From the NCBI RefSeq assembly GCF_027594865.1, contig NZ_CP089391.1, positions 5,114,501-5,178,500 of the forward strand: a DNA stretch of 64,000 nucleotides, read 5' to 3'. The translations under genes were made by a program, and so were the position numbers. This document shows positions 52,377-63,048 of the stretch, piece after piece. The stretch's first letter is position 1; every line of letters begins with the position of its first letter. The DNA comes from Bradyrhizobium xenonodulans (lineage in GTDB: Bacteria > Pseudomonadota > Alphaproteobacteria > Rhizobiales > Xanthobacteraceae). Under the pieces are notes generated by a model that worked only from the letters and a program-made list of their open reading frames with translations, did not search any database and had not been told where the DNA came from.

Positions 52377-53483
52377 ATGCCGCGCAGGGCCGCAAGACTG
52401 ATTGTCTTCTCGTTGCTGGGATTAGCCGGCGCTCTCCTTGTGGTGGCGGGGGCAGGACTCGGCTTTCGTGCCTATCGCCAGCATCTTGCTGCGGACACCC
52501 TTGCAATCGACTCGCCAAGAGGCGTGCAGGAGGGTGCGTTCGTCGACATCGGCGGCATCAAGCAATGGATCCAAATCCGCGGCGAGGATCGGGATAACCC
52601 GGTTCTCCTGTTCGTCCACGGCGGGCCCGGAGGCTCCAGCTGGCCCATGTCGTCGGGCTGGCGCCCCTGGGAAAAGCATTTCACCGTCGTGCAGTGGGAC
52701 CAGCGCGGCACCGGCCGGACCTATGGCGCTGCTGGAGAAGATGCGCTCGCGCCAACCATGACGTTGGAACGAATGACGCAGGACGGCGTCGAGCTAACCG
52801 AATATCTGCGAACCCACCTGCACAAGGACAAAATAGTCCTGGTCGGGCATTCGTGGGGCTCGTTCCTGGGCATTCACATCGTCAAGCAGCGCCCTGATCT
52901 GTTTTATGCCTATGTCGGCACGGGACAAGTGGTCGGCAGGGTGACGTTCGAGAAGCAATTCGAGATCACGATCGCGCATCTGCAAGCCTTGGCGCAGTCC
53001 GCGGGCAACAGCGAGGCCCTGGCAGAATTGGCGCCAATCGTCGCGCGGCCTCTGATTAATCCACAAAATCGACTGGTTGCGGACAAGTGGAGCAAGACGC
53101 TGGGGCTACCCTCCATCGAGAGCTTCCAGTTGGCGGGCCCCGTCCCACCTCCGTTCATGCCGGATTTCTCGCTGCTGGACTGGTACAACTGGCGCAAAGG
53201 CATGGCCTTCTCCGCAAAATATCTGCGCGGACGAGAGGGCCCCATGTTCAAGCGCAACGTCGCCTCGCTGGGACTCGCGTTTCCGATCCCGGTGATCTTC
53301 ATCGAGGGCGATGCGGACTACAACACACCGAGCGGGCCGGCCGAACAACTCTTCAATCAGATCACGGCCCCACATAAGGAATTTGTCTGGGTGCGCGGCG
53401 GGGGCCATTTCATTCCGTTCGATCGTCCCGACGATTTCCTGGCGGCCCTGGTCACCCACGTAAAACCGCTCGCAGGCAATTGA
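52377..53483 (+). CDS. Alpha/beta hydrolase, prolyl aminopeptidase-like
   Basis: A 368-residue hydrolase with an N-terminal membrane anchor (about 5-28, LIVFSLLGLAGALLVVAG). It has the HGGPGGSSWP oxyanion motif, VVQWDQRGTGRT, the nucleophile elbow VLVGHSWGSFLG, and the acid/His pair in FIEGDADYNT and GGGHFIPFDRP. HGGPGG and DQRGTG are typical of proline iminopeptidase-type S33 enzymes. It probably acts outside the membrane on small peptides or esters. ATG 52377 follows CAGGG. A longer in-frame form starts 51 bp earlier. Confidence 0.82.
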   Translation: MPRRAARLIVFSLLGLAGALLVVAGAGLGFRAYRQHLAADTLAIDSPRGVQEGAFVDIGGIKQWIQIRGEDRDNPVLLFVHGGPGGSSWPMSSGWRPWEKHFTVVQWDQRGTGRTYGAAGEDALAPTMTLERMTQDGVELTEYLRTHLHKDKIVLVGHSWGSFLGIHIVKQRPDLFYAYVGTGQVVGRVTFEKQFEITIAHLQALAQSAGNSEALAELAPIVARPLINPQNRLVADKWSKTLGLPSIESFQLAGPVPPPFMPDFSLLDWYNWRKGMAFSAKYLRGREGPMFKRNVASLGLAFPIPVIFIEGDADYNTPSGPAEQLFNQITAPHKEFVWVRGGGHFIPFDRPDDFLAALVTHVKPLAGN

Positions 53484-53517
53484 TGGCCGGCGCGGCCCGG
53501 TTCGAGCCGGCTCCCGG

Positions 53518-53691
53518 CTACGCCCTGAAGATCGTGAGCCCGAGGATCAGCAGCACCAGGAAGATCACGACGAAGACATAGAACAGGAAGCGGGCGATGT
53601 CGGCGGAGGCGGCCGAGATGCCGGTGAAGCCGAGCACGCCGGCCACGATCGAGACCAGTAAAAAGATCAGCGCCCATTTCAGGATCGTCAT
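53518..53691 (-). CDS. DUF1328 small membrane protein
   Basis: A 57-residue protein of the DUF1328 (YtjA-like) family: [20 protein letters not shown] at the start, [20 protein letters not shown] in the middle, and one or two helices in all. ATG 53691 follows GGAG by six bases; a longer start (53730) gives a 13-residue polar tail. Such proteins are often induced by stress in alphaproteobacteria. A GGAAC-N17-GTT promoter lies 58 bp upstream. Confidence 0.9.
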   Translation of the reverse strand: MTILKWALIFLLVSIVAGVLGFTGISAASADIARFLFYVFVVIFLVLLILGLTIFRA

Positions 53692-53748
53692 CGCCAGCTC
53701 CGAATTGGTGCCGCCCCTCGCGGCGCTCAAGCCCTTTTCGCGAACGCT

Positions 53749-53773
53749 AACTTCGCTGCGCGGAACTGGTTCC
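53749..53773 (-). promoter_or_regulatory. EcfG-type promoter of the DUF1328 gene
   Basis: On the minus strand GGAAC, 17 bases, GTT, matching the EcfG consensus GGAAC-N16/17-GTT in both boxes. It is 58 bp before the ATG at 53691. This predicts control by the PhyR/NepR/EcfG general stress response. Confidence 0.55.
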
Positions 53774-53867
53774 TAGGGTGTCAGGACTGCAGTACAACTC
53801 AAACGAGGCTTGCTGAATCCGGTTCCCGGCGGCACAGTCGCGCCGGGAGTTGGAGCGCAGGGCGGCC

Positions 53868-55055
53868 ATGATCACGATGTCACATTCAGCGACGATCGGC
53901 GCGGAGGCGCACGCTGCGCCGAAGAGCAAGGCGCGCAATTTGTCGCTCGATCGCGCCCGCACCTTCCTGACCCTCGTGGTGCTGCTGCATCATGCGGTGA
54001 TCCCCTATACGCATTTCGGTCACACCGATCCGGCGTCCTTTGCCGGTTTCGACATGATCGTGCTCGCCACCGACAGCTTCTTCATGGCGATGTTCTTCTT
54101 CCTGTCGGGGCTGTTCACCTGGCCCGGCATCGCGCGCAAGGCGCCACAGGTCTTCCTGCGCGACCGCCTGCTGCGGCTCGGACTGCCGTTCGCGATTGCA
54201 GCCTTCACCGTCATCCCGCTCGCCTATTACGCGATCGCGCTGCGGCAGGAGCCGGAGCTGACCTTCGCGGCGTTCTGGTGGAAGACGGTGACTGAGGGTC
54301 CGTGGCCAAGCGGCCCGATCTGGTTCGTGTGGGTGCTGCTCGCCTTCGACCTGACCGCGAGCCTGCTCTACCGCGTCTCGTCGCATCTGGTCGATCCCGT
54401 CAACCGCGTTTCGCTGCGCGGCTTCGAGCAGCCGGCTGCGTTCTGGCTGCTGCTCGCCGCCGTCAGCATCCTCCTCTACGTGCCGGCGCTGGTTTATTTC
54501 GGCGCCAACAAATGGTTCGAGTTCGGACCGTTCTCGGTGCAGGCGAGCCGCGTCCTGCTCTACTTCGCCTATTTCTTCATCGGCGTCAGCGTCGGTGCCG
54601 CGAATTTCGATCGCGGCATCCTCAGCGCCGACGGCCAACTCCCCAACAGCCGCTGGTCGTGGGTGATCGTCACGCTGATTCCGTACTGCCTGATGTGGAG
54701 CATGATCTACATCAAGCGCGAGATTCTCGGGAATCCCGATCCACTGCCGCACTGGTATCACGTGTTCTACGGCACGTTCCTCGTGCTGTTCTCGGCTTCG
54801 ATCCTGCTCGCGATCCTCGCCTTCTTCCTGCACCAGAAGACGCCGGGGCCGAACCTGCTCGACCGCATGCAGGCGGACGCCTACGGCGTATTTCTGGTGC
54901 ACTACCCGATCGCGCTATGGATCCAGTACGTGCTGTTCGACTATTCGCTGCCGGCGATCGTGAAGGCCGCGATCGGCTTCGTGCTCACGGTGATTTTGAG
55001 CTGGGGACTGACGGCGGCGCTCAGAAAGATTCCGGGGGCGTCGCACGTGTTGTGA
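53868..55055 (+). CDS. Acyltransferase family 3 membrane protein
   Basis: A 395-residue integral membrane acyltransferase with about ten helices. It begins (after a polar N-terminus) LSLDRARTFLTLVVLLHHAV, has DMIVLATDSFFMAMFFFLSG, and HYPIALWIQYVLFDYSLPAI near the C-terminus. Family members acylate membrane or periplasmic glycans. I chose ATG 53868 (MITMSHSATIG) with AGGG upstream; an upstream TTG is possible. It is divergent from the DUF1328 gene. Confidence 0.88.
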   Translation: MITMSHSATIGAEAHAAPKSKARNLSLDRARTFLTLVVLLHHAVIPYTHFGHTDPASFAGFDMIVLATDSFFMAMFFFLSGLFTWPGIARKAPQVFLRDRLLRLGLPFAIAAFTVIPLAYYAIALRQEPELTFAAFWWKTVTEGPWPSGPIWFVWVLLAFDLTASLLYRVSSHLVDPVNRVSLRGFEQPAAFWLLLAAVSILLYVPALVYFGANKWFEFGPFSVQASRVLLYFAYFFIGVSVGAANFDRGILSADGQLPNSRWSWVIVTLIPYCLMWSMIYIKREILGNPDPLPHWYHVFYGTFLVLFSASILLAILAFFLHQKTPGPNLLDRMQADAYGVFLVHYPIALWIQYVLFDYSLPAIVKAAIGFVLTVILSWGLTAALRKIPGASHVL

Positions 55056-55060
55056 GGCAC

Positions 55061-55084
55061 GCGCAGCGATATCCGGGCTACGGG
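55061..55084. repeat. Truncated Bradyrhizobium repeat arm
   Basis: GCGCAGCGATATCCGGGCTA followed by CGGG matches one arm of a frequent Bradyrhizobium repeat of the form CGTAGCCCGGAT...ATCCGGGCTACG. The other arm is absent. It lies between the convergent acyltransferase and purL genes. Confidence 0.6.
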
Positions 55085-55104
55085 ACTGGGATTGTGGCCG
55101 CGCC

Positions 55105-57315
<2,211 letters not shown>

Positions 57316-57499
57316 GGATTCGGGGCTTTCGGCGGCGGTTTGGCCGTTCTTAGGAACATCCGGGGCTCGCGAAAAGCCCTTTATGGCGCATTTTCCCGCT
57401 GTCCCACGTTTTGCAGGCGGGGGCGGCGGGAACAGGAATTGCACGGCGCGGACGGATCGGATTTAAGGGCTCAACACCCGCAATTGAAGGCCTATTTCC

Positions 57500-57979
57500 T
57501 TGCACGAATTGACCAAAACGCCCCCGCCCCGCCGCCCCGACCTTCACGTCGCCACCGAGGGCGAATTTGTGGGCTGGCGGACCTGGATTCGCGACAGTTT
57601 TGAGTCCCATGTCGGCCCCTTCTGGCACCGGATCGAGGCGGACGGCAGCGTCCGCAGCGCCTTCCGGGTCGAGAAGAAGCACCTCAACGGCTCCGGCAAC
57701 GTCCATGGCGGCTGCTACATGGCCTTTGCCGACTACTCCCTGTTTGCGCTCGCCACCCATGTCCTGGACAGCCGGGCCGTGACGACCAATTTTACCTGCG
57801 AATTCCTCGACGCGGCACGGGAAGGCGAACTGATCGAATGTACCGGAGACGTGAGCCGGGCCGGCGGTTCGCTGATTTTCCTGCGCGGCAAGATGATGTC
57901 CGGCGAGCGGGTGCTGTTCACCTTTTCCGGCACGATCAAGCGGATGAAGCGGAAGGCGCAACCTCAGCCAAACGCATAG
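57500..57979 (+). CDS. PaaI-type thioesterase
   Basis: A 159-residue hotdog-fold protein. It has the GNVHGGCYMAFADYSLFALA motif (His-Gly-Gly then an acidic helix) and FLDAAREGELIECTGDVSRA, as in PaaI-type acyl-CoA thioesterases. The start TTG at 57500 is the only one that keeps the polar N-terminus; some uncertainty remains. It is divergent from purL over 184 bp. The acyl-CoA substrate is unknown. Confidence 0.83.
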   Translation: MHELTKTPPPRRPDLHVATEGEFVGWRTWIRDSFESHVGPFWHRIEADGSVRSAFRVEKKHLNGSGNVHGGCYMAFADYSLFALATHVLDSRAVTTNFTCEFLDAAREGELIECTGDVSRAGGSLIFLRGKMMSGERVLFTFSGTIKRMKRKAQPQPNA

Positions 57980-58054
57980 CTCGACGCCTTCCCTTTTCGC
58001 GCCCCCTCGCCCAGAGTCGGGCCAAGCGCTGTCGCGCCGGGGAGCAGAAACAAG

Positions 58055-59014
58055 GTGCCGCAGAGCACATCGCCGGCGGGCCGCACAGCGGCTGCCGCGT
58101 CGTCGCCATCCATCACTGCCACCGGCGCGCGCAGCTGGCGCGATTATGCGCTGCTGTTCGCGCTCGCCTGCTGCTGGAGCTCGACCTATCCGCTCGCCAA
58201 GCTGGCGCTTCCCACCATCCCGCCCATCACCTTCATCTCGGCGCGCTCGCTGATCGCAGCCGCCTTCCTGTTCGCGATCCTGCGGATGCGCGGCATCAGG
58301 CTGCCGACCGACGTGAAAGCCTGGAAGCTGTTCGCGGTCCAGCAGCTGATCAACTCGACCTTTCCATTCCTGATCATCACCTGGTCGCAGCTCTATGTGC
58401 CGGCGTCGAACACGGTGGTGCTGGCCTCGACGACGCCGATCTTCGCCTTCCTGATCACCGCGCTGATCACGCGGCACGAGCCGGCCACGCTGCTCAAGCT
58501 CGCCGGCGCGATCCTGGGCCTCGCCGGCACCGTCGCCATCGTCGGCCTCGATGCGCTACGCGGCTTCGGCAGCGAGATCATTGCGGAGATCGCGATCCTG
58601 CTCGCCACCATCTCGTTCGCCTGCGCGACGATCTTCGGCCTCCGCCTCTCCGAATACGATCCGATGGTGGTGGCGACCGGCTCGCTGCTGTTCGGCGGCA
58701 TCATCCTGCTGCCGCCCGCGCTGATCATCGACCAGCCCTGGTCGCTGCACCCGACACCGACGGCGATCGTCGCCACCATCGTCATGGGCATCGTCTCCAG
58801 TGCGCTCGGCTTGATGCTGTTCTACGTCTGCCTCGGCCGGCTCGGCACGCTGACCACGAACGCGCAAGGCTATCTGCGCATCCCGATCGGTGTCGGGCTC
58901 TCTGTGCTGCTGCTCGGCGAGAGCGTGCCGTCGAACCTGGCGCTGGGGCTATTGCTGGTCATGGCCGGCGTCGCCGCGATGACGGTGCCGGCAGAGAGGC
59001 TCAAGCTGCGCTAA
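58055..59014 (+). CDS. EamA/DMT family transporter
   Basis: A 319-residue protein with ten helices in two EamA repeats. The first begins LLFALACCWSSTYPLAKLAL, with AQGYLRIPIGVGLSVLLLGE in the second. The family exports metabolites or amino acids. The start is GTG at 58055. The repeats are complete and the C-terminus is intact. It follows the thioesterase gene on the same strand (76 bp). Confidence 0.87.
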   Translation: MPQSTSPAGRTAAAASSPSITATGARSWRDYALLFALACCWSSTYPLAKLALPTIPPITFISARSLIAAAFLFAILRMRGIRLPTDVKAWKLFAVQQLINSTFPFLIITWSQLYVPASNTVVLASTTPIFAFLITALITRHEPATLLKLAGAILGLAGTVAIVGLDALRGFGSEIIAEIAILLATISFACATIFGLRLSEYDPMVVATGSLLFGGIILLPPALIIDQPWSLHPTPTAIVATIVMGIVSSALGLMLFYVCLGRLGTLTTNAQGYLRIPIGVGLSVLLLGESVPSNLALGLLLVMAGVAAMTVPAERLKLR

Positions 59015-59015
59015 C

Positions 59016-59753
59016 TCAAGTCGATATCTGCTTCTCGGCGATCGACAGCCACTCCGCCTGCGCCTGCCGCAGATATTTCGGCGCGCGGCGCATCTGGATC
59101 AGCAGCTCGTTGAAGACAATTCGCGCTTCGGCGCTGCGGCCGACCATTTGCAGCAACATGCCGTAGCGCACCCGCGCTTCGGCGCCGGGGGCATAACCGG
59201 TAAGTGCGTGATACTCCTCCAGCGCTTCGTCGAGCCGGCCGACCTCCGCGAGCGCACGGGCATAGAGCAGATGCGCGTCGGCGGAATCGAAATCCGGCCA
59301 TTGCTTCTGGAGATCGTCCAGCGTCGCGAGCGCATCGGCCGGACGCTTGGCGGAGAACTCGGCTTGCGCCTTGCCGAAGGCATAGGCGGGATCGTGGCCC
59401 ATCGGCAGCGATAAAATGTGATCATAGTGCTGCAGGGCTTCGTCGAACCGTCCGACCTTCGCGCACTCCTCGGCCAGTGCCGCACGATTGGCAATGGTAT
59501 CGGTGACGACCAGCCGGTCGGAAAGCTCGCGATAACGCTTCTCAGGATCGAGCTTGTTGGCGACACGCTGACGCGCCTGCCGCGCGCCGGGGCTCGAAAA
59601 CCATTCCGGGATGAGCTCGACCGCGATATAGGCGAGCGCCCCCATCATCGGCACCAGCAGGATGATGAAGGCCCAGGGCCGCAGTCGCCCGGTCCGCGAG
59701 GCGTGATAGATCAGCGTGATATCGAGCAGCAGAACGACCAAAGCGACGGGCAT
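59016..59753 (-). CDS. Tetratricopeptide repeat protein with N-terminal membrane anchor
   Basis: A 245-residue protein. Residues about 1-20 and 28-50 are two helices (PVALVVLLLDITLIYHAS, AFIILLVPMMGALAYIAVEL) in a PLDc_N-like arrangement, followed by several TPR-type helix pairs (CAKVGRFDEALQHYDHILSL, LAEVGRLDEALEEYHALTGY, LLQMVGRSAEARIVFNELL). It is likely a membrane-tethered scaffold. It is convergent with the DMT transporter gene. Confidence 0.8.
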   Translation of the reverse strand: MPVALVVLLLDITLIYHASRTGRLRPWAFIILLVPMMGALAYIAVELIPEWFSSPGARQARQRVANKLDPEKRYRELSDRLVVTDTIANRAALAEECAKVGRFDEALQHYDHILSLPMGHDPAYAFGKAQAEFSAKRPADALATLDDLQKQWPDFDSADAHLLYARALAEVGRLDEALEEYHALTGYAPGAEARVRYGMLLQMVGRSAEARIVFNELLIQMRRAPKYLRQAQAEWLSIAEKQIST

Positions 59754-60017
59754 GTGACATCCGGGAGCATAACGACAGCGCGGGTTTCCTGATACCGCAA
59801 ATGACGCGATGAAACAACTTTGAGTTGCCCACTTGCGCAGGAATCGACGACGCAGGACGCGCGCCTTTACGGCGACGAGGATTCAGTCGTCCCAAATTCG
59901 ATCGAGGTTCACGGGATCGCTGCGATTGCTCGGCGTCGCCCACCAGATTCGTCCGCTCCTCGACATCCCTCACGAGCTACTGAAGCGTGCTCTGCAATGC
60001 ATTTGCATCACCCGCAG

Positions 60018-60614
60018 TCAAACCGCCTTGAGCAGCAATCCGCTCGCCAACTGCCGAAACGCGTCAACAGCCTTGTTCAGGACGCCCCTCGGATCGTCGG
60101 CTGCGGCAACCCATAGCGCGGCGCTAAGCGCGGCACCGTTCAGCAACCGCCCCGCCGCTTCGACATCAACCGGCTTCAGGATTCCTTCTTGGATCAGCGA
60201 CCGGATCGTTCGCATCGTGATGTCAAGGCAGGCGTTCTCGCCGGGCCATTTGGAGGGATCACCGAGCACGGCGGGTCCATCCAGAAGCATGATGCGCTGA
60301 ATCTCGGGATCGAGCGCCATTTCGATATAGGCACTGCCCTCTGCGAGCAGGCCTTGCCACAAGCTGGGCGCCTGCTCGCGGACCAAGCGGAGCCGCTCCG
60401 CCATCTCGCCGTCGATCTGCTCGACGACGGCCCAGAGCAGCCCCTTCTTGTCTTCGAAGTTGTGATACAGCGCGCCGCGCGTCAGTCCGACCGAGGCCGT
60501 CAGTTCGTCCATCGATGCGTCTGCATAGCCTTGTGTGGCAAATGCCTTGCGCGCGGCACCGACGAGCTTGGCCCGATTCTCCGCCATCGTCGCGGCGCGC
60601 TTGCCCTTCGTCAT
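60018..60614 (-). CDS. TetR family regulator of the RidA divergon
   Basis: A 198-residue TetR regulator. HTH SMDELTASVGLTRGALYHNF with EDKKGLLWAVVEQIDGEM, then a TetR_C-type ligand domain. It is divergent from the RidA-type gene, with a large double palindrome between them, a layout typical of a repressor controlling itself and its neighbour. The ligand is unknown; RidA deaminates reactive enamines, so the effector may be an amino acid intermediate. No ribosome site is strong for the ATG at 60614. Confidence 0.88.
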   Translation of the reverse strand: MTKGKRAATMAENRAKLVGAARKAFATQGYADASMDELTASVGLTRGALYHNFEDKKGLLWAVVEQIDGEMAERLRLVREQAPSLWQGLLAEGSAYIEMALDPEIQRIMLLDGPAVLGDPSKWPGENACLDITMRTIRSLIQEGILKPVDVEAAGRLLNGAALSAALWVAAADDPRGVLNKAVDAFRQLASGLLLKAV

Positions 60615-60632
60615 GCCCGCTCCGTTTTTGTA

Positions 60633-60662
60633 TTGACATACGCCTCGTATGTGAGCGATATA
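60633..60662 (+). promoter_or_regulatory. Promoter overlapping operator upstream of the RidA-type gene
   Basis: TTGACA, 18 bases, GATATA on the plus strand. The -35 box overlaps operator site 1, so repressor binding would block the polymerase. Confidence 0.5.
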
Positions 60663-60681
60663 TCACATACGAGGCGTATAT
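60636..60681. promoter_or_regulatory. Double palindromic operator of the TetR/RidA divergon
   Basis: Site 1, ACATACG-CCT-CGTATGT (60636-60652), is a perfect dyad. Site 2, ACATACG-AGG-CGTATAT (60665-60681), has one mismatch. The two sites are 29 bp apart centre to centre, and ATACGCCTCGTATGTGA with TCACATACGAGGCGTAT (60638-60654, 60663-60679) also forms a perfect 17-bp inverted repeat around an eight-base spacer. This suits two TetR dimers on both faces of the divergent promoter. Confidence 0.75.
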
Positions 60682-60765
60682 GAAATACGCATGGAACACC
60701 ACCCGGGCGGCCCGGCACACGCAGCCCCGGCACGCTTCCATTGCTCGATTTGAAAGGCTCAAGCC

Positions 60766-61155
60766 ATGCCCCAGCGAGAGGCTATCTTCCCCGCCAACCG
60801 CCATGCGCTTTATCAAGCGCATCGTTATTCTGCAGCGATCAGGTCCGGCGACCTGCTCTTCGTCTCCGGGCAAGTCGGCAGTCGCGAGGACGGCTCGCCC
60901 GAGCCGGTGTTCGAGGACCAGGTCCGCCGTGCGTTTGCCAATTTGCGCGCGGTGCTCGCAGCCGCCGGATGCACGCTGGACGATGTGGTGGATGTCACCA
61001 CGTTTCATACCGATCCTGCCAAGCAGATCGATACGGTGATGGCTGTCCGGAGCACGGAGATCGGTGACGCGCCCTATCCGAACTGGACGGCAGTAGGTGT
61101 GAATTGGCTTGCCGGCTTCGACTTCGAGATCAAGGTCATCGCCCGGATTCCTTGA
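60766..61155 (+). CDS. RidA family (enamine/imine deaminase) protein
   Basis: A 129-residue RidA/YjgF protein. It has YSAAIRSGDLLFVSGQVGSR, FANLRAVLAAAGCTLDDVVD and PYPNWTAVGVNWLAGFDFEI. The usual catalytic Arg region near the C-terminus is replaced by a variable end (AVGVNWLAGFDFEIKVIARI), so it belongs to one of the non-RidA subgroups. It starts about 85 bp after the operator. The function within the divergon is unknown. Confidence 0.85.
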   Translation: MPQREAIFPANRHALYQAHRYSAAIRSGDLLFVSGQVGSREDGSPEPVFEDQVRRAFANLRAVLAAAGCTLDDVVDVTTFHTDPAKQIDTVMAVRSTEIGDAPYPNWTAVGVNWLAGFDFEIKVIARIP

Positions 61156-61210
61156 GCCGAGTAAAGCCTTCTCGGCGGCTATGGCGCCGGCAGTCAGGAG
61201 GCGACGCGCA

Positions 61211-62182
61211 TTACTTGGCGTCGTCCGCCAGCATCTTCCGGTACTTCTCGACGTCGCGCGTCACCAGCTTCTGAAGCACCTCGGGTGTGTGCTCGTCGGG
61301 ATCGGGCGCAACGGTCGAGAGGTCGGCGAAGCGTTTCTTCACCGCGTCGGTCTCGACGGCCGTGCGCGCGGCGGCGTTCAGCTTGGCGATGACGGCCGGC
61401 GGAGTTCCCTTGGGCGCGAACAGGCCGTTCCAGCCCTGCGCCTCGAACTCGGGCAAGCCTGCTTCGGAAGACGTCGGCAGGTCAGGCAGCGTCGCAAGCC
61501 GCACGGTGGAGCCGACCACGAGGCCCTTCACCAGCTTCTCGTTGATCGACTGCGACACCGATGCAGCCGCATCGCAGACGCCGTCGATCTGGCTGCCGAC
61601 CGCGTCGGTTAGCGCGGGCGCGGCGCCGCGATAGCCGACCAGCGTCGCGTCGATGCCGGCGGCCGTCACGAAACTTTTGCAAATGAGGTAGTTCGACGAG
61701 CCGACGCCGGCATGGCCGAGATTGATCTTGCCGGGATTGGCCTTGGCGTAGGCGATGAATTCTTTTAAATCCTTCGCCGGGAAATCCTTGCGGAGCGCGA
61801 TGATGCCGAAGGTCTTGGCGACCATGGCGATCGGCACGAAGGACTCCGGCGTGAACGGCAGCTTCGGATAGATCGTGTAGGTCGCAGCATTCGTGCCGGC
61901 ATTGCCGATCGCGATGGTGTAGCCGTCAGGCTCGGCGCGGGACGCACGCGCCAGCGCCGTCGAGCCACCGGCACCGGCGACGTTCTCGATCACGATGGTC
62001 TGCCCGAGCGCGATGCCCATCTGCTCAGCGACGGCGCGTGCGATCACGTCCGAGGTGCCGCCGGCTGCGAACGGCACGATCATGGTGATCGGACGCTTGG
62101 GGAAATCCTGCGCGAACGCGGCCGTTGCACATGCAACGACGGCGATGGCGGCCGAGAGCCGCTTCAGCACGAACGGGATCAC
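61211..62182 (-). CDS. Bug/TctC family periplasmic solute-binding protein
   Basis: A 323-residue tripartite tricarboxylate transporter receptor-type protein. Signal peptide (about 1-24, [14 protein letters not shown]), then [20 protein letters not shown], the Bug-family start, and [20 protein letters not shown]. It binds carboxylates in the periplasm. Its ATG overlaps the purQ TGA (ATGA). No TctA/TctB permease genes are in the window, so it is an orphan, as many Bug proteins are. No operon logic links it to purQ. Confidence 0.88.
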   Translation of the reverse strand: MIPFVLKRLSAAIAVVACATAAFAQDFPKRPITMIVPFAAGGTSDVIARAVAEQMGIALGQTIVIENVAGAGGSTALARASRAEPDGYTIAIGNAGTNAATYTIYPKLPFTPESFVPIAMVAKTFGIIALRKDFPAKDLKEFIAYAKANPGKINLGHAGVGSSNYLICKSFVTAAGIDATLVGYRGAAPALTDAVGSQIDGVCDAAASVSQSINEKLVKGLVVGSTVRLATLPDLPTSSEAGLPEFEAQGWNGLFAPKGTPPAVIAKLNAAARTAVETDAVKKRFADLSTVAPDPDEHTPEVLQKLVTRDVEKYRKMLADDAK

Positions 62183-62880
62183 GCGGCCTTTTCCAGATGC
62201 GCGGTGAGGCCGGCGAACAGGCCACGGCCGTCGGTGCAGCCCATGATGTCTTCGACGTGGTTTTCCGGATGCGGCATCATGCCGAGCACGTTACCGCCGT
62301 CATTGACGATGCCGGCGATGGAATGCGCGGCGCCATTGATGTTGCTGTTGTCGTCGACCACGCCTTCGGCGGAACAATAGCGGTAGAGCACCCGCCCCTC
62401 GCCTTCGAGCCGCTTGATGGTCTCGTCATCCGCCTCGTAATTGCCCTCGCCATGCGCAACCGGCACGCGGATCACCTGGCCGGCATTGTAGCCACGAGTG
62501 AACGGGGTGTCGGAACGCTCGACGCGCAGATGCACGTCATGGCAGATGAATTTCAGCCGCGCATTGCGCATCAAGACGCCCGGCAGCAGGCCGGATTCGC
62601 AGAGGATCTGAAAACCGTTGCAGACGCCGAGCACGAGGCCGCCCTTGGCCGCATAACCGCGCACCGCATCCATCACCGGCGAACGAGCCGCAATCGCGCC
62701 ACAGCGAAGATAGTCACCATAGGAGAAGCCGCCGGGCACCACGACGAGGTCGGTGCCCGCGGGCAGCGAGGTCTCGGCGTGCCAGACCATCGCGGGCTCG
62801 TGGCCCGAGATCAGTTTCAATGCCCGCGCCATGTCGCGCTCGCGGTTGATTCCGGGAAAGACGAGGATGGCGGCTCTCAT
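62179..62880 (-). CDS. purQ: Phosphoribosylformylglycinamidine synthase subunit PurQ
   Basis: A 233-residue class I glutamine amidotransferase. The nucleophile C87 lies in [15 protein letters not shown], the His/Glu pair in [10 protein letters not shown], and the N-terminus is [19 protein letters not shown]. It supplies ammonia to PurL. purS and purC, which often precede it, are not here: the upstream gene is corA, divergent and 168 bp away. The 3' end overlaps the Bug-type gene by four bases. Confidence 0.96.
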   Translation of the reverse strand: MRAAILVFPGINRERDMARALKLISGHEPAMVWHAETSLPAGTDLVVVPGGFSYGDYLRCGAIAARSPVMDAVRGYAAKGGLVLGVCNGFQILCESGLLPGVLMRNARLKFICHDVHLRVERSDTPFTRGYNAGQVIRVPVAHGEGNYEADDETIKRLEGEGRVLYRYCSAEGVVDDNSNINGAAHSIAGIVNDGGNVLGMMPHPENHVEDIMGCTDGRGLFAGLTAHLEKAA

Positions 62881-63048
62881 GGCTCAAGGTTCCGACGGTG
62901 GCTGGAATCGGGTTGGCCCGCAGGCCAAATCGTGAGGAGACATAGCCATTTGACGGGAATTTTACCAGTGCTAGCCTTGCCGGGCGGCCTTGTACACAGG
63001 CCATAGCCACGGCACTCCCGCCCCACGATCCAGCCCGGGATTGAAGCC

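Noticed and set aside
59754..60017. Possible small genes in the 264 bp between the TPR and TetR genes
   Set aside because: Frames here have no ribosome site, and overlap the TetR gene in another frame; nothing else was recognised.
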